From CAYRNR01 sp964425605 (GTDB lineage Bacteria > Myxococcota_A > UBA796 > UBA9615 > CAYRNR01), in assembly GCA_964425605.1 (NCBI GenBank), contig CAYRNR010000025.1:7990-71989 (forward strand): DNA of 64,000 nucleotides. The letters are read 5' to 3'. Position 1 is the first letter of the stretch. The number at the start of each line of letters is the position of its first letter. Position numbers and translations under genes: made by a program. Positions 52,172 through 59,812 of the stretch are shown piece by piece. The notes beneath the pieces are model-generated. The model made no database searches. It worked only from the letters and a program-made list of their open reading frames with translations, and was not told the DNA's origin.

Positions 52172-53191
52172 TCAGTCGTCGAATCGGTAGTCGAGCTTGG
52201 CGCCGATCTCGTTGAGCAGGTCGATGTCGTAGTTGGGCTGGAGCAGGGTCAGGGCCTCGTCGCGGCTCATCAGGTTCTGGCGGATCATCTTGCTCATCTC
52301 CACGTGGTAGTGGGAGTAGCCGTAGAACCGCATCGAGTTGTGCACCGCGAGGAAGTTGAGGTAGCAGTTGGTCGACTGCCGCGGGTAGGAGTGCTCGGGG
52401 AACTCCCAGCCCACCTCCTTCTTGAGCATGTCCACGTACTCCTCGGGATCGGTGGGCAAGAACCAGTGGGGGGAGAGCACGGTGGTCTTGAAGCGCTTCT
52501 TCGCCCGCTTCAGCACCTCCTCCATGGAGGAGGGGAAGTCCTTGTACTTGGGCTCACGGCGGATACGAGCGAGGAACTCGACCGTGGCCTCGCCCATGCG
52601 GTGGAACTCGGGCGCAGACGTATTGCAGGCGCACTTGGACATCACGCCCTCGGTCGTGGATTGGCCCTTGGTCCAGCCCGCGACGATCAGCGGGATGCGC
52701 CACTGCGCGGCGATCTTGAAGGTGGTGTCCATGTACCAGATCGAGCACAGGTGGCAGATCACGGCCTGGGACTCGCTGTGCAGCAGCTCACGGACCATGT
52801 CGTGGATGAAGGTCGAGCGGTACTGGAGGTAGGAGACGTCGAGCACCTCGACCGCGCGCTTGACGTTGTCCATGGCGTCAGGGGTCTCGAAGCCGTGGTC
52901 GAAGGTGAACGCCAGCGGGTTCATCTTGTATCGGCGCTTCATGTACACCAGCGCGGACGTGCTGTCCTTGCCACCGCTGCACATCACCAGGCAGTCGTAC
53001 TCCCCCTTGCCGCGGTGCTTCTTGAGCATCCGGTAGAAGTCGGTCTCCAGCGGCGGGGGCGCGCCCCGGCCCGCTGCCATCATCCGGTCGTGGTCGCGGC
53101 AGACGTTGCACACGCCCTCGCTGTCCAGGGTGATGTCCGGTGGCCTGTGCGGCAGCACGCAGCGGCTGCACAGGGGGTGCTGCTCATACAT
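52172..53191 (-). CDS. PP-loop ATPase with Cys clusters (N-acetyl sugar amidotransferase-like)
   Basis: This 339-residue protein opens with two Cys pairs, CSRC (Cys8, Cys11) and CNVC (Cys28, Cys31), a likely zinc site. The PP-loop SGGKDST follows at residues 72-78. The layout CxxCVLP...GVCNxC...SGGKDS is that of the WbpG/PseA-like amidotransferase group and of thiolation enzymes. CHLC and CACN appear later. The ATG at 53191 has TTAGGAGG upstream and overlaps the end of the TusA-like gene by 8 bases. Because a sulfur carrier is directly coupled, sulfur transfer (thioamide, thiosugar or thionucleoside formation) is a more attractive role here than amidation. That is inference. Confidence 0.87.
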   Translation of the reverse strand: MYEQHPLCSRCVLPHRPPDITLDSEGVCNVCRDHDRMMAAGRGAPPPLETDFYRMLKKHRGKGEYDCLVMCSGGKDSTSALVYMKRRYKMNPLAFTFDHGFETPDAMDNVKRAVEVLDVSYLQYRSTFIHDMVRELLHSESQAVICHLCSIWYMDTTFKIAAQWRIPLIVAGWTKGQSTTEGVMSKCACNTSAPEFHRMGEATVEFLARIRREPKYKDFPSSMEEVLKRAKKRFKTTVLSPHWFLPTDPEEYVDMLKKEVGWEFPEHSYPRQSTNCYLNFLAVHNSMRFYGYSHYHVEMSKMIRQNLMSRDEALTLLQPNYDIDLLNEIGAKLDYRFDD

Positions 53192-53441
53192 CGGGTCCCC
53201 TCCTAACCAGCAGAGTCCATTGATCGCCCGCGCGCCGAATGTCGAGCACCTCGTGGCCCTCCTGTTTCAGGGTCACGGGAACGTTCTCGTAGGCCTCACC
53301 GTCATCGATCAACAGCCGCAGCAGCTCGCCCGGGTCCATCCACTCCAGGCGCATGATCGCCTGGCTGGAGTTGCGGGGACACGCCACATCCGTCAGATCG
53401 AGCATCTCGTCGGCGTCGGTGGGGTTCTTCGTGGCCATCAT
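53184..53441 (-). CDS. TusA/SirA-family sulfur carrier protein
   Basis: This 85-residue protein matches the TusA fold throughout: LDLTDVACPRNSSQAIMRL with the sulfur-carrying Cys21, MDPGELLRLLIDD, then VPVTLKQEGHEV and a final beta strand. The canonical CPxP is CPRN, so the second Pro is lost but the Cys is kept. ATG 53441 or the adjacent ATG 53438 may be used; the ribosome-binding site is weak. It is coupled to the PP-loop gene downstream and follows the SGNH gene by 37 bases. It probably receives persulfide from a cysteine desulfurase elsewhere and hands it to the PP-loop enzyme. Confidence 0.87.
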   Translation of the reverse strand: MMATKNPTDADEMLDLTDVACPRNSSQAIMRLEWMDPGELLRLLIDDGEAYENVPVTLKQEGHEVLDIRRAGDQWTLLVRRGPDV

Positions 53442-53478
53442 CAGACGATAGGAAGCGGCGCCCGTGGGTGCAAGGCGT

Positions 53479-54612
53479 TCACCGAGGCCAGGGCTCGATG
53501 AGCACGGGGACGAGCAGCTCGGCGATCAATCGTGCCCCTTCGGCGTTGGGGTGTGAGCCGTCGAAGGCCAGCGCCATGTCCACGGGCTTGCGGTCGAGGT
53601 AGGCGTACACCTCGTCGGAGACGAACTGGTATCGATCGGGATCGACCTGGACGGTGAGCAGGTTCTCGGGTGAGCCGTCCACGTATCGGATCAGCGTCTG
53701 CTCGGTGGCCTGGGTGTGGAGCACCACGCCGTCGGTCATCTCGCGCTCGCGAAAGGCCTGCTCCAGGTCCACGAGCGGGACTCGATGCGTCTGCGCCGCG
53801 CGGCGCACCTCCTCGGTGAGTTCGAACACGTCGGGGAAGGGGAAGAAGCTGTTGGCGGGGGGCACCATCAGCACGACCCGGGCGCCCGCGCCCCGGCAGA
53901 GGCGAATCATCTCGGCCAGATTCGAGGTGAGCCCCTCCACCATCTGCTGGTGCCGATCGTCGGGCAGCTTCAACCGGAGCTGGTCCGGGAAGGTGTGCTC
54001 GGGCACCGCGACCGTGTCGTTGACTCCCACGCAGATGACCACGATGGCCGGGTTCAGCGGCAGGAACTCGTGCTCCAGGTGGTACAGCGCCTTGTGGCTG
54101 TCGGCGCCATGGAAACCGCCGTTGATCACCTGGTACTGACCGTGGGATTGGAGCAGGCGTTCCAGGGTGGCCGGGTAGGTCTCGTGATCGGCGACTCCGT
54201 ACCCGAACGTGATCGAATCCCCGACGGTCACCACCCGTGTGACGCCGGGCGGGGGCACGAGCGAATACTCCTCGACGCCCCGGTTGCCCACGGAGTTCGT
54301 GGAGCAGCGGTGCTCGATCCGCTTGGTGATGCGGCTGGCGTACTCCGCCTCGTCCCCCCTGAACGGCAGGGGGTGCGGCCGACCCGGGATGACGCACCTC
54401 GCGTCCCTGAGATCCGGCTTCACCTGCGGCCAGCCCTGGCTGTTGATGTAGAAGATCGGGTCCGAGATGAGGGGCCCCGCCGATGGCTGCGGTACGAGCC
54501 ACGCGTACAGGGCGTAGGCGACCACGACGCTCGCGACGACGAGCAGCGACCACTGGACGAGGCGTCGGAGGGGGTTGACCGGGGTAGGCTGCGCGCTGCG
54601 TGTGTCCGGCAC
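53479..54612 (-). CDS. Membrane-anchored SGNH hydrolase (complete catalytic set)
   Basis: This 377-residue protein has one N-terminal membrane helix (about 21-40). Conserved pre-domain landmarks ARCVIPGRPH and STNSVGNRG follow, then an intact SGNH set: TVGDSITFGYG with Ser133, INGGFHGADS, CVGVND with Asn198, and AFDGSHPNAEG. GTG 54612 is preferred over ATG 54639. The GTG has AGAGG in front, and an extended -10 overlaps the ATG, so a transcript would begin downstream of it. It is the close paralogue of the gene cut by the left window edge. It heads an operon with the TusA-like and PP-loop genes, which links this SGNH to possible sulfur chemistry. Confidence 0.85.
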   Translation of the reverse strand: MPDTRSAQPTPVNPLRRLVQWSLLVVASVVVAYALYAWLVPQPSAGPLISDPIFYINSQGWPQVKPDLRDARCVIPGRPHPLPFRGDEAEYASRITKRIEHRCSTNSVGNRGVEEYSLVPPPGVTRVVTVGDSITFGYGVADHETYPATLERLLQSHGQYQVINGGFHGADSHKALYHLEHEFLPLNPAIVVICVGVNDTVAVPEHTFPDQLRLKLPDDRHQQMVEGLTSNLAEMIRLCRGAGARVVLMVPPANSFFPFPDVFELTEEVRRAAQTHRVPLVDLEQAFREREMTDGVVLHTQATEQTLIRYVDGSPENLLTVQVDPDRYQFVSDEVYAYLDRKPVDMALAFDGSHPNAEGARLIAELLVPVLIEPWPR

Positions 54613-54634
54613 TGCAAGGAACCTCTTCGTCGCC

Positions 54635-54643
54635 AGCATAGCA
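54635..54643 (-). promoter_or_regulatory. Extended -10 of the SGNH/TusA/PP-loop operon
   Basis: The minus strand reads TGCTATGCT, an extended -10 with the TGCTA core also found before the PKS and radical SAM operons. It overlaps ATG 54639, which favours translation from GTG 54612. The call is made by eye. Confidence 0.35.
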
Positions 54644-54683
54644 TGTGTGTATCCTGAATCGACGTGTAGGTCTGGAGGTGGAC

Positions 54684-55019
54684 ATGGACAAGACGGAGTA
54701 CGAGCTGAGTATCGACCAGCGGAAGCTCATGTGGGCCGCCATCGGCCTTCTCGCGGTCCTGTGGGTGATCCTGGGGATCGGGCTGCTCGGATTGCGGGCG
54801 CGCGTGCACGAGCTGGCCATGGTGGGGGGGCCGGGCTACGTGGCGAGCTACGGCAACGCGATCGGCGCCACCGTGGACAATCGTCCGAGCGACCCCTACA
54901 GTCCGTATCCAGTCCAGGACGAGGCCGGTGGACCGGCGAACGACGGCATGGTTCCCCCGATGGAGCCGATCCCGGACGGCGAGAACCCCGATATCACGGC
55001 GCCGCCGCCTGCCCCATGA
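54684..55019 (+). CDS. Single-span membrane protein of SGNH operon
   Basis: This 111-residue protein has a charged N-terminus (MDKTEYELS), one membrane helix (about 16-38) and a Pro-rich, probably disordered, periplasmic tail (PYSPYPVQDE, PPMEPIP, PPPAP). ATG 54684 is preceded by TGGAGGTGG, an excellent site; the frame upstream has none. It is divergent from the SGNH operon and 82 bases ahead of two coupled SGNH-like genes. It may recruit or anchor partner proteins. No family was recognised. Confidence 0.7.
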   Translation: MDKTEYELSIDQRKLMWAAIGLLAVLWVILGIGLLGLRARVHELAMVGGPGYVASYGNAIGATVDNRPSDPYSPYPVQDEAGGPANDGMVPPMEPIPDGENPDITAPPPAP

Positions 55020-55101
55020 ACCTCTGTCTCCCCGCTGCCCTGACCGGTAGCCCTTTGATGTCGTCGGAGATCCACGATCTGTCCCGGGCTTGCACGCGAC
55101 C

Positions 55102-56187
55102 ATGACGAGATTTCACAGTTCACCTTGGAAGCCCGTCCGGATTCCCCTCAAGAGGGTGTGCTGGATCGGAGGTGGTGCGCTCGCGGTGGCCGCGGTGGCC
55201 GCGTTGGTGTGGGCCGCGATGGGATACCCCCTCGTGTTCCAGGGGGAGAAGCAGTCTTGGGATCCGCCGGGCCCGGGGATGCTGATCCCGGTACAGATCG
55301 CGGGCCTGCGCAGCGCCAGGTGCATCCTCCCCGACATCCCCCACCTGGTGGCCGAGGGCGGGTACATTCCGCCCAGCCGCCGGACCCGAGCGTTCCACTA
55401 CTCCACGAACTCGCTGACCTACCGCGGAGTCCGTGAGTACGAGCTCGCGAAGCGACCGGGCGTCTTCAGGGTGCTGGTCTTCGGGACCGGGGTCACCTAC
55501 GGCATCGGAGTGGACGACGAGGACGTGTATTCCGAGATCCTCGAGCGCAAGCTCAACCGCAAGGGGAGGCAGACGTACGAGGTGTACAACCTGGCCTTGC
55601 CGTGCTCCACGACCGACCTCGGCGTCAACGAGCTACGGCGAGCCACCCATGAGTTCGAGTACGACTTCGTGATCTTCTGCTACGGCGTCAACGATGGCCT
55701 GACGATGTTCGGGAAGTCGCCGGACTACTACGCCGAGACGTTGCGGTCGCTGGTTCGCCTGAAGAAGACCCAGCGGATTCCGATGGTGGTGGCCATCGAA
55801 CCGAGGGGCACGTTCTACCCCTGGTCCTACGAGGAGTACCGGGGACACTTCGACGCCATCGTCGGCGCCGATCCCGAGATGGACGTGATCGACTTCCCGG
55901 CCATCCTGGACGAGGTCGAGAAGCACCACGGACTGCGGCTGGTCCGGGAGGGCGGCTCCCAGAAGGTGATCGAGTACCTGTGGGGACACCCTCGCACCCT
56001 GTTCGAGGTCCCCTACGAGCCAGGGGAGCACCAGCAGGCCGTATCCCCAGACGTCTACGAGTTCCTGGATACCCACCGGGTGAACCAGGCGACCCTCGTG
56101 GATGGGGTTCATCTCAACGTGGAGGGGATGCAGGTCGTCGCGGACGAGCTGTTCTCCTACCTGTCGGACCAGGGAGTCGTACGATGA
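55102..56187 (+). CDS. SGNH-like protein lacking the nucleophile Ser
   Basis: This 361-residue protein has one N-terminal membrane helix (about 20-40). It shares ARCILPDIPH and STNSLTYRGVREY with the SGNH protein at 53479. At the nucleophile block it reads VFGTGVTYGIG, so Asp-Ser of GDS is Thr-Gly (Gly130). The remaining blocks are kept (CYGVND at about 194-198, DGVHLNVEG near the end). It is therefore probably inactive as a classical hydrolase and may bind substrate or partner. ATG 55102 is taken as start; TTG 55090 is possible and neither has a strong ribosome-binding site. Its stop overlaps the next SGNH gene as ATGA, so the two are made together. Confidence 0.83.
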   Translation: MTRFHSSPWKPVRIPLKRVCWIGGGALAVAAVAALVWAAMGYPLVFQGEKQSWDPPGPGMLIPVQIAGLRSARCILPDIPHLVAEGGYIPPSRRTRAFHYSTNSLTYRGVREYELAKRPGVFRVLVFGTGVTYGIGVDDEDVYSEILERKLNRKGRQTYEVYNLALPCSTTDLGVNELRRATHEFEYDFVIFCYGVNDGLTMFGKSPDYYAETLRSLVRLKKTQRIPMVVAIEPRGTFYPWSYEEYRGHFDAIVGADPEMDVIDFPAILDEVEKHHGLRLVREGGSQKVIEYLWGHPRTLFEVPYEPGEHQQAVSPDVYEFLDTHRVNQATLVDGVHLNVEGMQVVADELFSYLSDQGVVR

Positions 56188-57284
56188 ACGCAAAGCCGCG
56201 CCCGCGCTCGCGCAAGCTCATCGAGGCCGCGCTGATGCTCGCAATCGTCGTCGTCATCGCGCTCATCGTCGTGCGAGTCGTTCGCTTTGCCGGTACGGGG
56301 GAGGCCGTGTCCGCCATGGGGGTGGACTACTCGGAGCCGAATCTGCGGGGACTGCGCGTGCGGGTTCCGGGCCGACCGCACTTCATCCCGGACTACATCG
56401 AGGCACCGGAATCCATCGGCCGCTGGGTGACGTTCTCGCTCGACACCAACTCCAGGGGACTGCGGGGCCCGGAGTTCGAGGACCCGAAGCCCGACGGCAC
56501 GTACCGGGTGATCTGCGCCGGGGAGTGCGTGACCTTCGGCATCGGCGTGGAGGGGAAGCAGACGTACCCGCACATTCTGGGCAAGCTGCTGGACCGCACC
56601 TACCCGGATCGCGGCGTCGAGGTGCTCAACGGCGGCAAGCCGGCTTCCCACGACCAGATCGCGGACCGTGTAGAGCAGGAATTCGTTCACTACTCCCCCG
56701 ATCTCGTCGTGTTCGGTCCCGGGGCCAACACGGTGTTCCTGCCCTCGCACGTGGGCTTCGGTCCGACTCGCGTCGAGCTGTCCGAGGAGGAGTACGCGCA
56801 GGAGATGCTCTCGTTCCGCGGGTCGGTGACCAGGGTCGTGGACCTGGCGCGGAGCCACGGCTTCGAGCTCGTGTTCGTGACCCCGACGGTGAACTCGTTC
56901 TTCTACCCGGACGGTCTCCGGTGGTCGGACGAGCTCGTCTCCATCGGAGAGGAGTTCGGTGTCCCGACGGTCGACACCTCCGAGCTCTTCGGGCGTGTCG
57001 AGCGAGAGCGCGGGCTGGTGCTCGAGACCGTGCAGGGGAACCAGCGGCTGGTGGGCGGTGACGGCGGCGAGGGTCGCGTGCTTCTCGAGGTGCCGTTCGA
57101 CGACGCAGGCAATACCCGATACGTGATGCCGGAGATCTACGCCTACCTCGACGAGCACCCTCGGGTCGCCCCTGCGTTGAGCATCGACGAGAACCACCCC
57201 AACCCCGACGGGCACGCGTTGATCGCCGAGGCCATCCACGACGCGATCGTGGACACGGGGTGGCTCGGATCAGCCGGACGGTGA
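56184..57284 (+). CDS. SGNH-like protein with Cys at the nucleophile position
   Basis: This 366-residue protein has one N-terminal membrane helix (about 14-34). It shares RVRVPGRPHF and LDTNSRGLRG with its neighbours. The nucleophile block is CAGECVTFGIG, with Cys115 in place of Ser. Block III is GPGANT (Asn182 kept, Asp lost) and the final block is IDENHPNPDGH, with Asp and His kept. A thiol nucleophile could still form a thioester acyl-enzyme, so transacylation is conceivable. It is coupled to the preceding Ser-less protein. The last 15 bases overlap the convergent carbamoyltransferase gene. Confidence 0.83.
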   Translation: MNAKPRPRSRKLIEAALMLAIVVVIALIVVRVVRFAGTGEAVSAMGVDYSEPNLRGLRVRVPGRPHFIPDYIEAPESIGRWVTFSLDTNSRGLRGPEFEDPKPDGTYRVICAGECVTFGIGVEGKQTYPHILGKLLDRTYPDRGVEVLNGGKPASHDQIADRVEQEFVHYSPDLVVFGPGANTVFLPSHVGFGPTRVELSEEEYAQEMLSFRGSVTRVVDLARSHGFELVFVTPTVNSFFYPDGLRWSDELVSIGEEFGVPTVDTSELFGRVERERGLVLETVQGNQRLVGGDGGEGRVLLEVPFDDAGNTRYVMPEIYAYLDEHPRVAPALSIDENHPNPDGHALIAEAIHDAIVDTGWLGSAGR

Positions 57285-58985
57285 CGGCTCCCCGCGCTTG
57301 TCCACGAGGAACCTACCCATCACGAGGCAATCCATGTCGGAACTCTGGAAGGTGCTCAACGCATCGCCGGGAGTGCAGACGATGGGCTCCTGGACGTTGA
57401 ACGAGGTGTTGATGACCATGGGCACCTCCGTGAGTCGCTCGAAGGCCTCGATCACCCCGCGATAGAACGGCGGCTGCCCGGACCGATCGACGGTCTGGAT
57501 GCGGCAGGTCCCGTCCACGTGGATCGCCGACGGGATCTTCTCAGCCTGTTCGTCCCTCGCGCGACCGATCAGCAACATGTACGGGCTCGGGTGGTCCAGC
57601 TCGAACCAGCTCGAGGCTGCCTCCTCCAGCACGGAGATGCCGTAGGGCCTGAACGGCTCGCGGTGCTTGATCCGGTTGTTGATGTCGTCCTTCATCTCTG
57701 CGCGCCGAGGATCGGCCAGGATGCTGCGCGCGCCGAGGGCGCGAGGGCCGAACTCCATGCCGCCCTGGAACCAGGCCACGATCCGACCGTCGGCGATTCT
57801 CGCGGCCACGGCCTCGCACAGCTCGGCCTCCTCCAGCTCCTGGTGCTCCAGGCCAGCGATATCGAGCGCGCGGCGGAGCTGGCGCTCGTCGTACGCGGGG
57901 CCGAGGTAGGCGTGTTGCAGGGGGCGGGCGCGTTCGCCGGTCCCCATCTCGTGATGGACCCACAACGCAGCCCCGGCGGCCGCGCCGGCGTCGCCCGGGG
58001 CTGGGAGTATGAAGAGCTCCTCGAAGGGCGTGTCCTGGAGGATCTGGGTGTTGGCCACCACGTTGAGGAAGACGCCCCCTCCGGCACACAGCTTTCGCTT
58101 GCCAGTCTGCTCGTGCACGTGTCGCGCCATCTGGACGAGGACCCGTTCGGTCAGGGCCTGCAAGCTGGCCGCGATGTCCAGGTGCCGCTTCTCCAGCGGC
58201 TCGTCCTCACCGCGTGGTTCGCCGAAGAGGGAGACGAACCTGCGTCCGTACATCCTCGTGCCGCGGTTGAGGGTGAAGTAGCGGGGATCCAGGCCGAAGC
58301 TGCCGTCAGGACGAATATCGACGCACTGCTCGAAGTGGTCGACGAAGCCGGGCTCGCCCAGTGCGGCCAGGGCCATGACCTTTCCTTCGCCGGAGAACAC
58401 CCTGAAACCCAGGTAGGTGCAGACGATGGAGTACAGCAGTCCCAGCGAGTTCGGATATCGCAGCTCCCGCTCGATGTGGATGTGGGTGCCCTCCGCGTAT
58501 CCCCAGCTAGCGCTGGCCCATTCGCCGATGCCGTCGACGGTGAGCACCCCGGCCTCCTCGAACGGGGAGCCGTAGTAGCTCGCCGCCGCGTGGGACATGT
58601 GGTGCTTGACGAAGTAGACGGGACCTTCGTAGCCCAGCTGCTCGCGGAAGGTCAGGGGGAGCGAGAGACGGTCCTCGAGCCAGCTCGGCATCATGGCGGC
58701 GAAGTTCGGGTAGGACAACGGCCACGACGCGACGTGCCCGAGCAGCACACGACTCAGCTTCAGGAACGGCTTCTCGTGGAAGGCGATGGCGTCGATGTCC
58801 AGCGGGCTCAGATCGGCCCGCTGGAGGCAGTCGTTGATGGCCTGGATCGGGAAGCCGGGGGAGTACTTCTGCCGGTCGAAGCGCTCCTCTTGCGAGGCCG
58901 ACACGAGTTCGCCGTCTTTCACGACGGCAGCGGCCGAGTCGTGGTAGTGGCAGGAGACCCCGAGGATGTTGCGCAGCGCCGCCAT
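57270..58985 (-). CDS. Carbamoyltransferase (NodU/CmcH/TobZ family)
   Basis: This 571-residue protein has the usual length for the family. The N-terminal Kae1-like domain shows LGVSCHYHDSAAA (His13/His15), VKHHMSHAAAS and LTVDGIGEW, which bind metal and carbamoyl-adenylate. The C-terminal YrdC-like part shows EFGPRALGARSIL and REPFRPYGISVL, which form carbamoyl-AMP from carbamoyl phosphate and ATP. It transfers carbamoyl to a hydroxyl of a sugar or antibiotic. ATG 58985 is clear. It follows the DUF5989 gene by 21 bases and the SxtJ-like gene further up; that trio is a recurring set in bacterial surface and natural-product clusters. The acceptor is unknown. Confidence 0.92.
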   Translation of the reverse strand: MAALRNILGVSCHYHDSAAAVVKDGELVSASQEERFDRQKYSPGFPIQAINDCLQRADLSPLDIDAIAFHEKPFLKLSRVLLGHVASWPLSYPNFAAMMPSWLEDRLSLPLTFREQLGYEGPVYFVKHHMSHAAASYYGSPFEEAGVLTVDGIGEWASASWGYAEGTHIHIERELRYPNSLGLLYSIVCTYLGFRVFSGEGKVMALAALGEPGFVDHFEQCVDIRPDGSFGLDPRYFTLNRGTRMYGRRFVSLFGEPRGEDEPLEKRHLDIAASLQALTERVLVQMARHVHEQTGKRKLCAGGGVFLNVVANTQILQDTPFEELFILPAPGDAGAAAGAALWVHHEMGTGERARPLQHAYLGPAYDERQLRRALDIAGLEHQELEEAELCEAVAARIADGRIVAWFQGGMEFGPRALGARSILADPRRAEMKDDINNRIKHREPFRPYGISVLEEAASSWFELDHPSPYMLLIGRARDEQAEKIPSAIHVDGTCRIQTVDRSGQPPFYRGVIEAFERLTEVPMVINTSFNVQEPIVCTPGDALSTFQSSDMDCLVMGRFLVDKRGEPSPSG

Positions 58986-59006
58986 GATGGATGTCCGCCG
59001 GGGGAA

Positions 59007-59168
59007 TCAGATCCCTGCGTAGATGAAGGTGACCACGGCCAGGGGAGTGACCTGGTAGACCACGAGGGCCAGGATTCCCAGGAACAACAACACGAAGATC
59101 AGCAGCCACATGCGTTCGGTCCGCACCAGGTAGATCATCTCTCGAAAGATGTAGATGAGCTTCCTCAA
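59007..59168 (-). CDS. DUF5989-family small membrane protein
   Basis: This 53-residue protein starts KLIYIFREM, then RTERMWLL and one membrane helix, and ends VVTFIYAGI. This fits the DUF5989 pattern (Leu-Arg-Glu-rich start, Arg-Lys-Trp, helix, FIY ending). TTG 59168 is chosen because GGAGGG lies 6 bases before it; the longer frame is a shadow. It lies directly upstream of the carbamoyltransferase and downstream of the SxtJ-like gene, the usual company of this family. Its role is unknown. Confidence 0.75.
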   Translation of the reverse strand: MRKLIYIFREMIYLVRTERMWLLIFVLLFLGILALVVYQVTPLAVVTFIYAGI

Positions 59169-59188
59169 CAGAGAGCCCTCCAGGTCCC

Positions 59189-59431
59189 TCAGGATTGCCG
59201 AACGGCGCGCTCCGGATCGGCTTCGTATCCGCTGGCCGGCTCCCAGTACGACTCCCTGCCCACGCGCGGCCACCGCGACAGTTTGCGCTGGAACAGCAGG
59301 GCCAGGACGAACGTGAAGCCGATGACCACGTAGTAGCCGATGAACAGCGAGACGGCCATGACCACCCGTTGCACGAACCGGATGACGGCCGTGACCAGGG
59401 TTCGAACGGCGCTCACGAAACGTCGGAACAT
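59189..59431 (-). CDS. SxtJ-like small membrane protein
   Basis: This 80-residue protein has one long membrane helix pair (about 10-47), then QRKLSRWPRVGRESYWEPAS. The charged loop with SYW-x-P at the end is the C-terminal signature of SxtJ-family proteins found beside carbamoyltransferases. The N-terminal half of typical SxtJ (about 130 residues) is missing or highly reduced. ATG 59431 has GGAG eight bases upstream; in-frame ATGs at 59455 and 59497 lack one. It is first gene of the operon 59431 to 57270. Confidence 0.65.
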   Translation of the reverse strand: MFRRFVSAVRTLVTAVIRFVQRVVMAVSLFIGYYVVIGFTFVLALLFQRKLSRWPRVGRESYWEPASGYEADPERAVRQS

Positions 59432-59590
59432 CACATCTCCGCCCACCCGCTCCATGATCGCGTCGACCCGTGAGGTGCGCAAGCGCGTTGGGCTCATCGA
59501 GCACCGCCGACAGCCCTGGCGAACGTGGCTACCCCACAGTGGAGACTACGCGGTATGGTGGAATGCCATTGGATCGGATCGGGGGAGACG

Positions 59591-59767
59591 ATGCGATCGT
59601 TCAGAGGGTGGACAGGATGGGGCTCGTTCCCGGGGTGGGCGTTGCTGGTGGCGGCGACCCTCCCGGTCAGCTCCCTCCCGGTCTCGTACACGCTGACCTG
59701 CACGATGGGGGCGCCCGTGCCGGCGTCCGGGATCGATCTCGTGATCGAGACGCTCCACAGTCACTGA
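59591..59767 (+). CDS. Small hypothetical exported protein
   Basis: This 58-residue protein has a Trp/Gly-rich start, a hydrophobic stretch (ALLVAATLPVSSLPV) that could be a signal peptide, and a short tail with one Cys. ATG 59591 is preceded by GGGGGAGA, and a TATGGT box lies at 59554-59559. It stands upstream of the TPR-SGNH gene by 45 bases. It was not recognised; it could be a leader or minor secreted protein. Confidence 0.45.
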   Translation: MRSFRGWTGWGSFPGWALLVAATLPVSSLPVSYTLTCTMGAPVPASGIDLVIETLHSH

Positions 59768-59812
59768 CCCCACCAGGGTACGGCGGAGTCGAGGGGAGAG
59801 GTAGGCGAGGAC

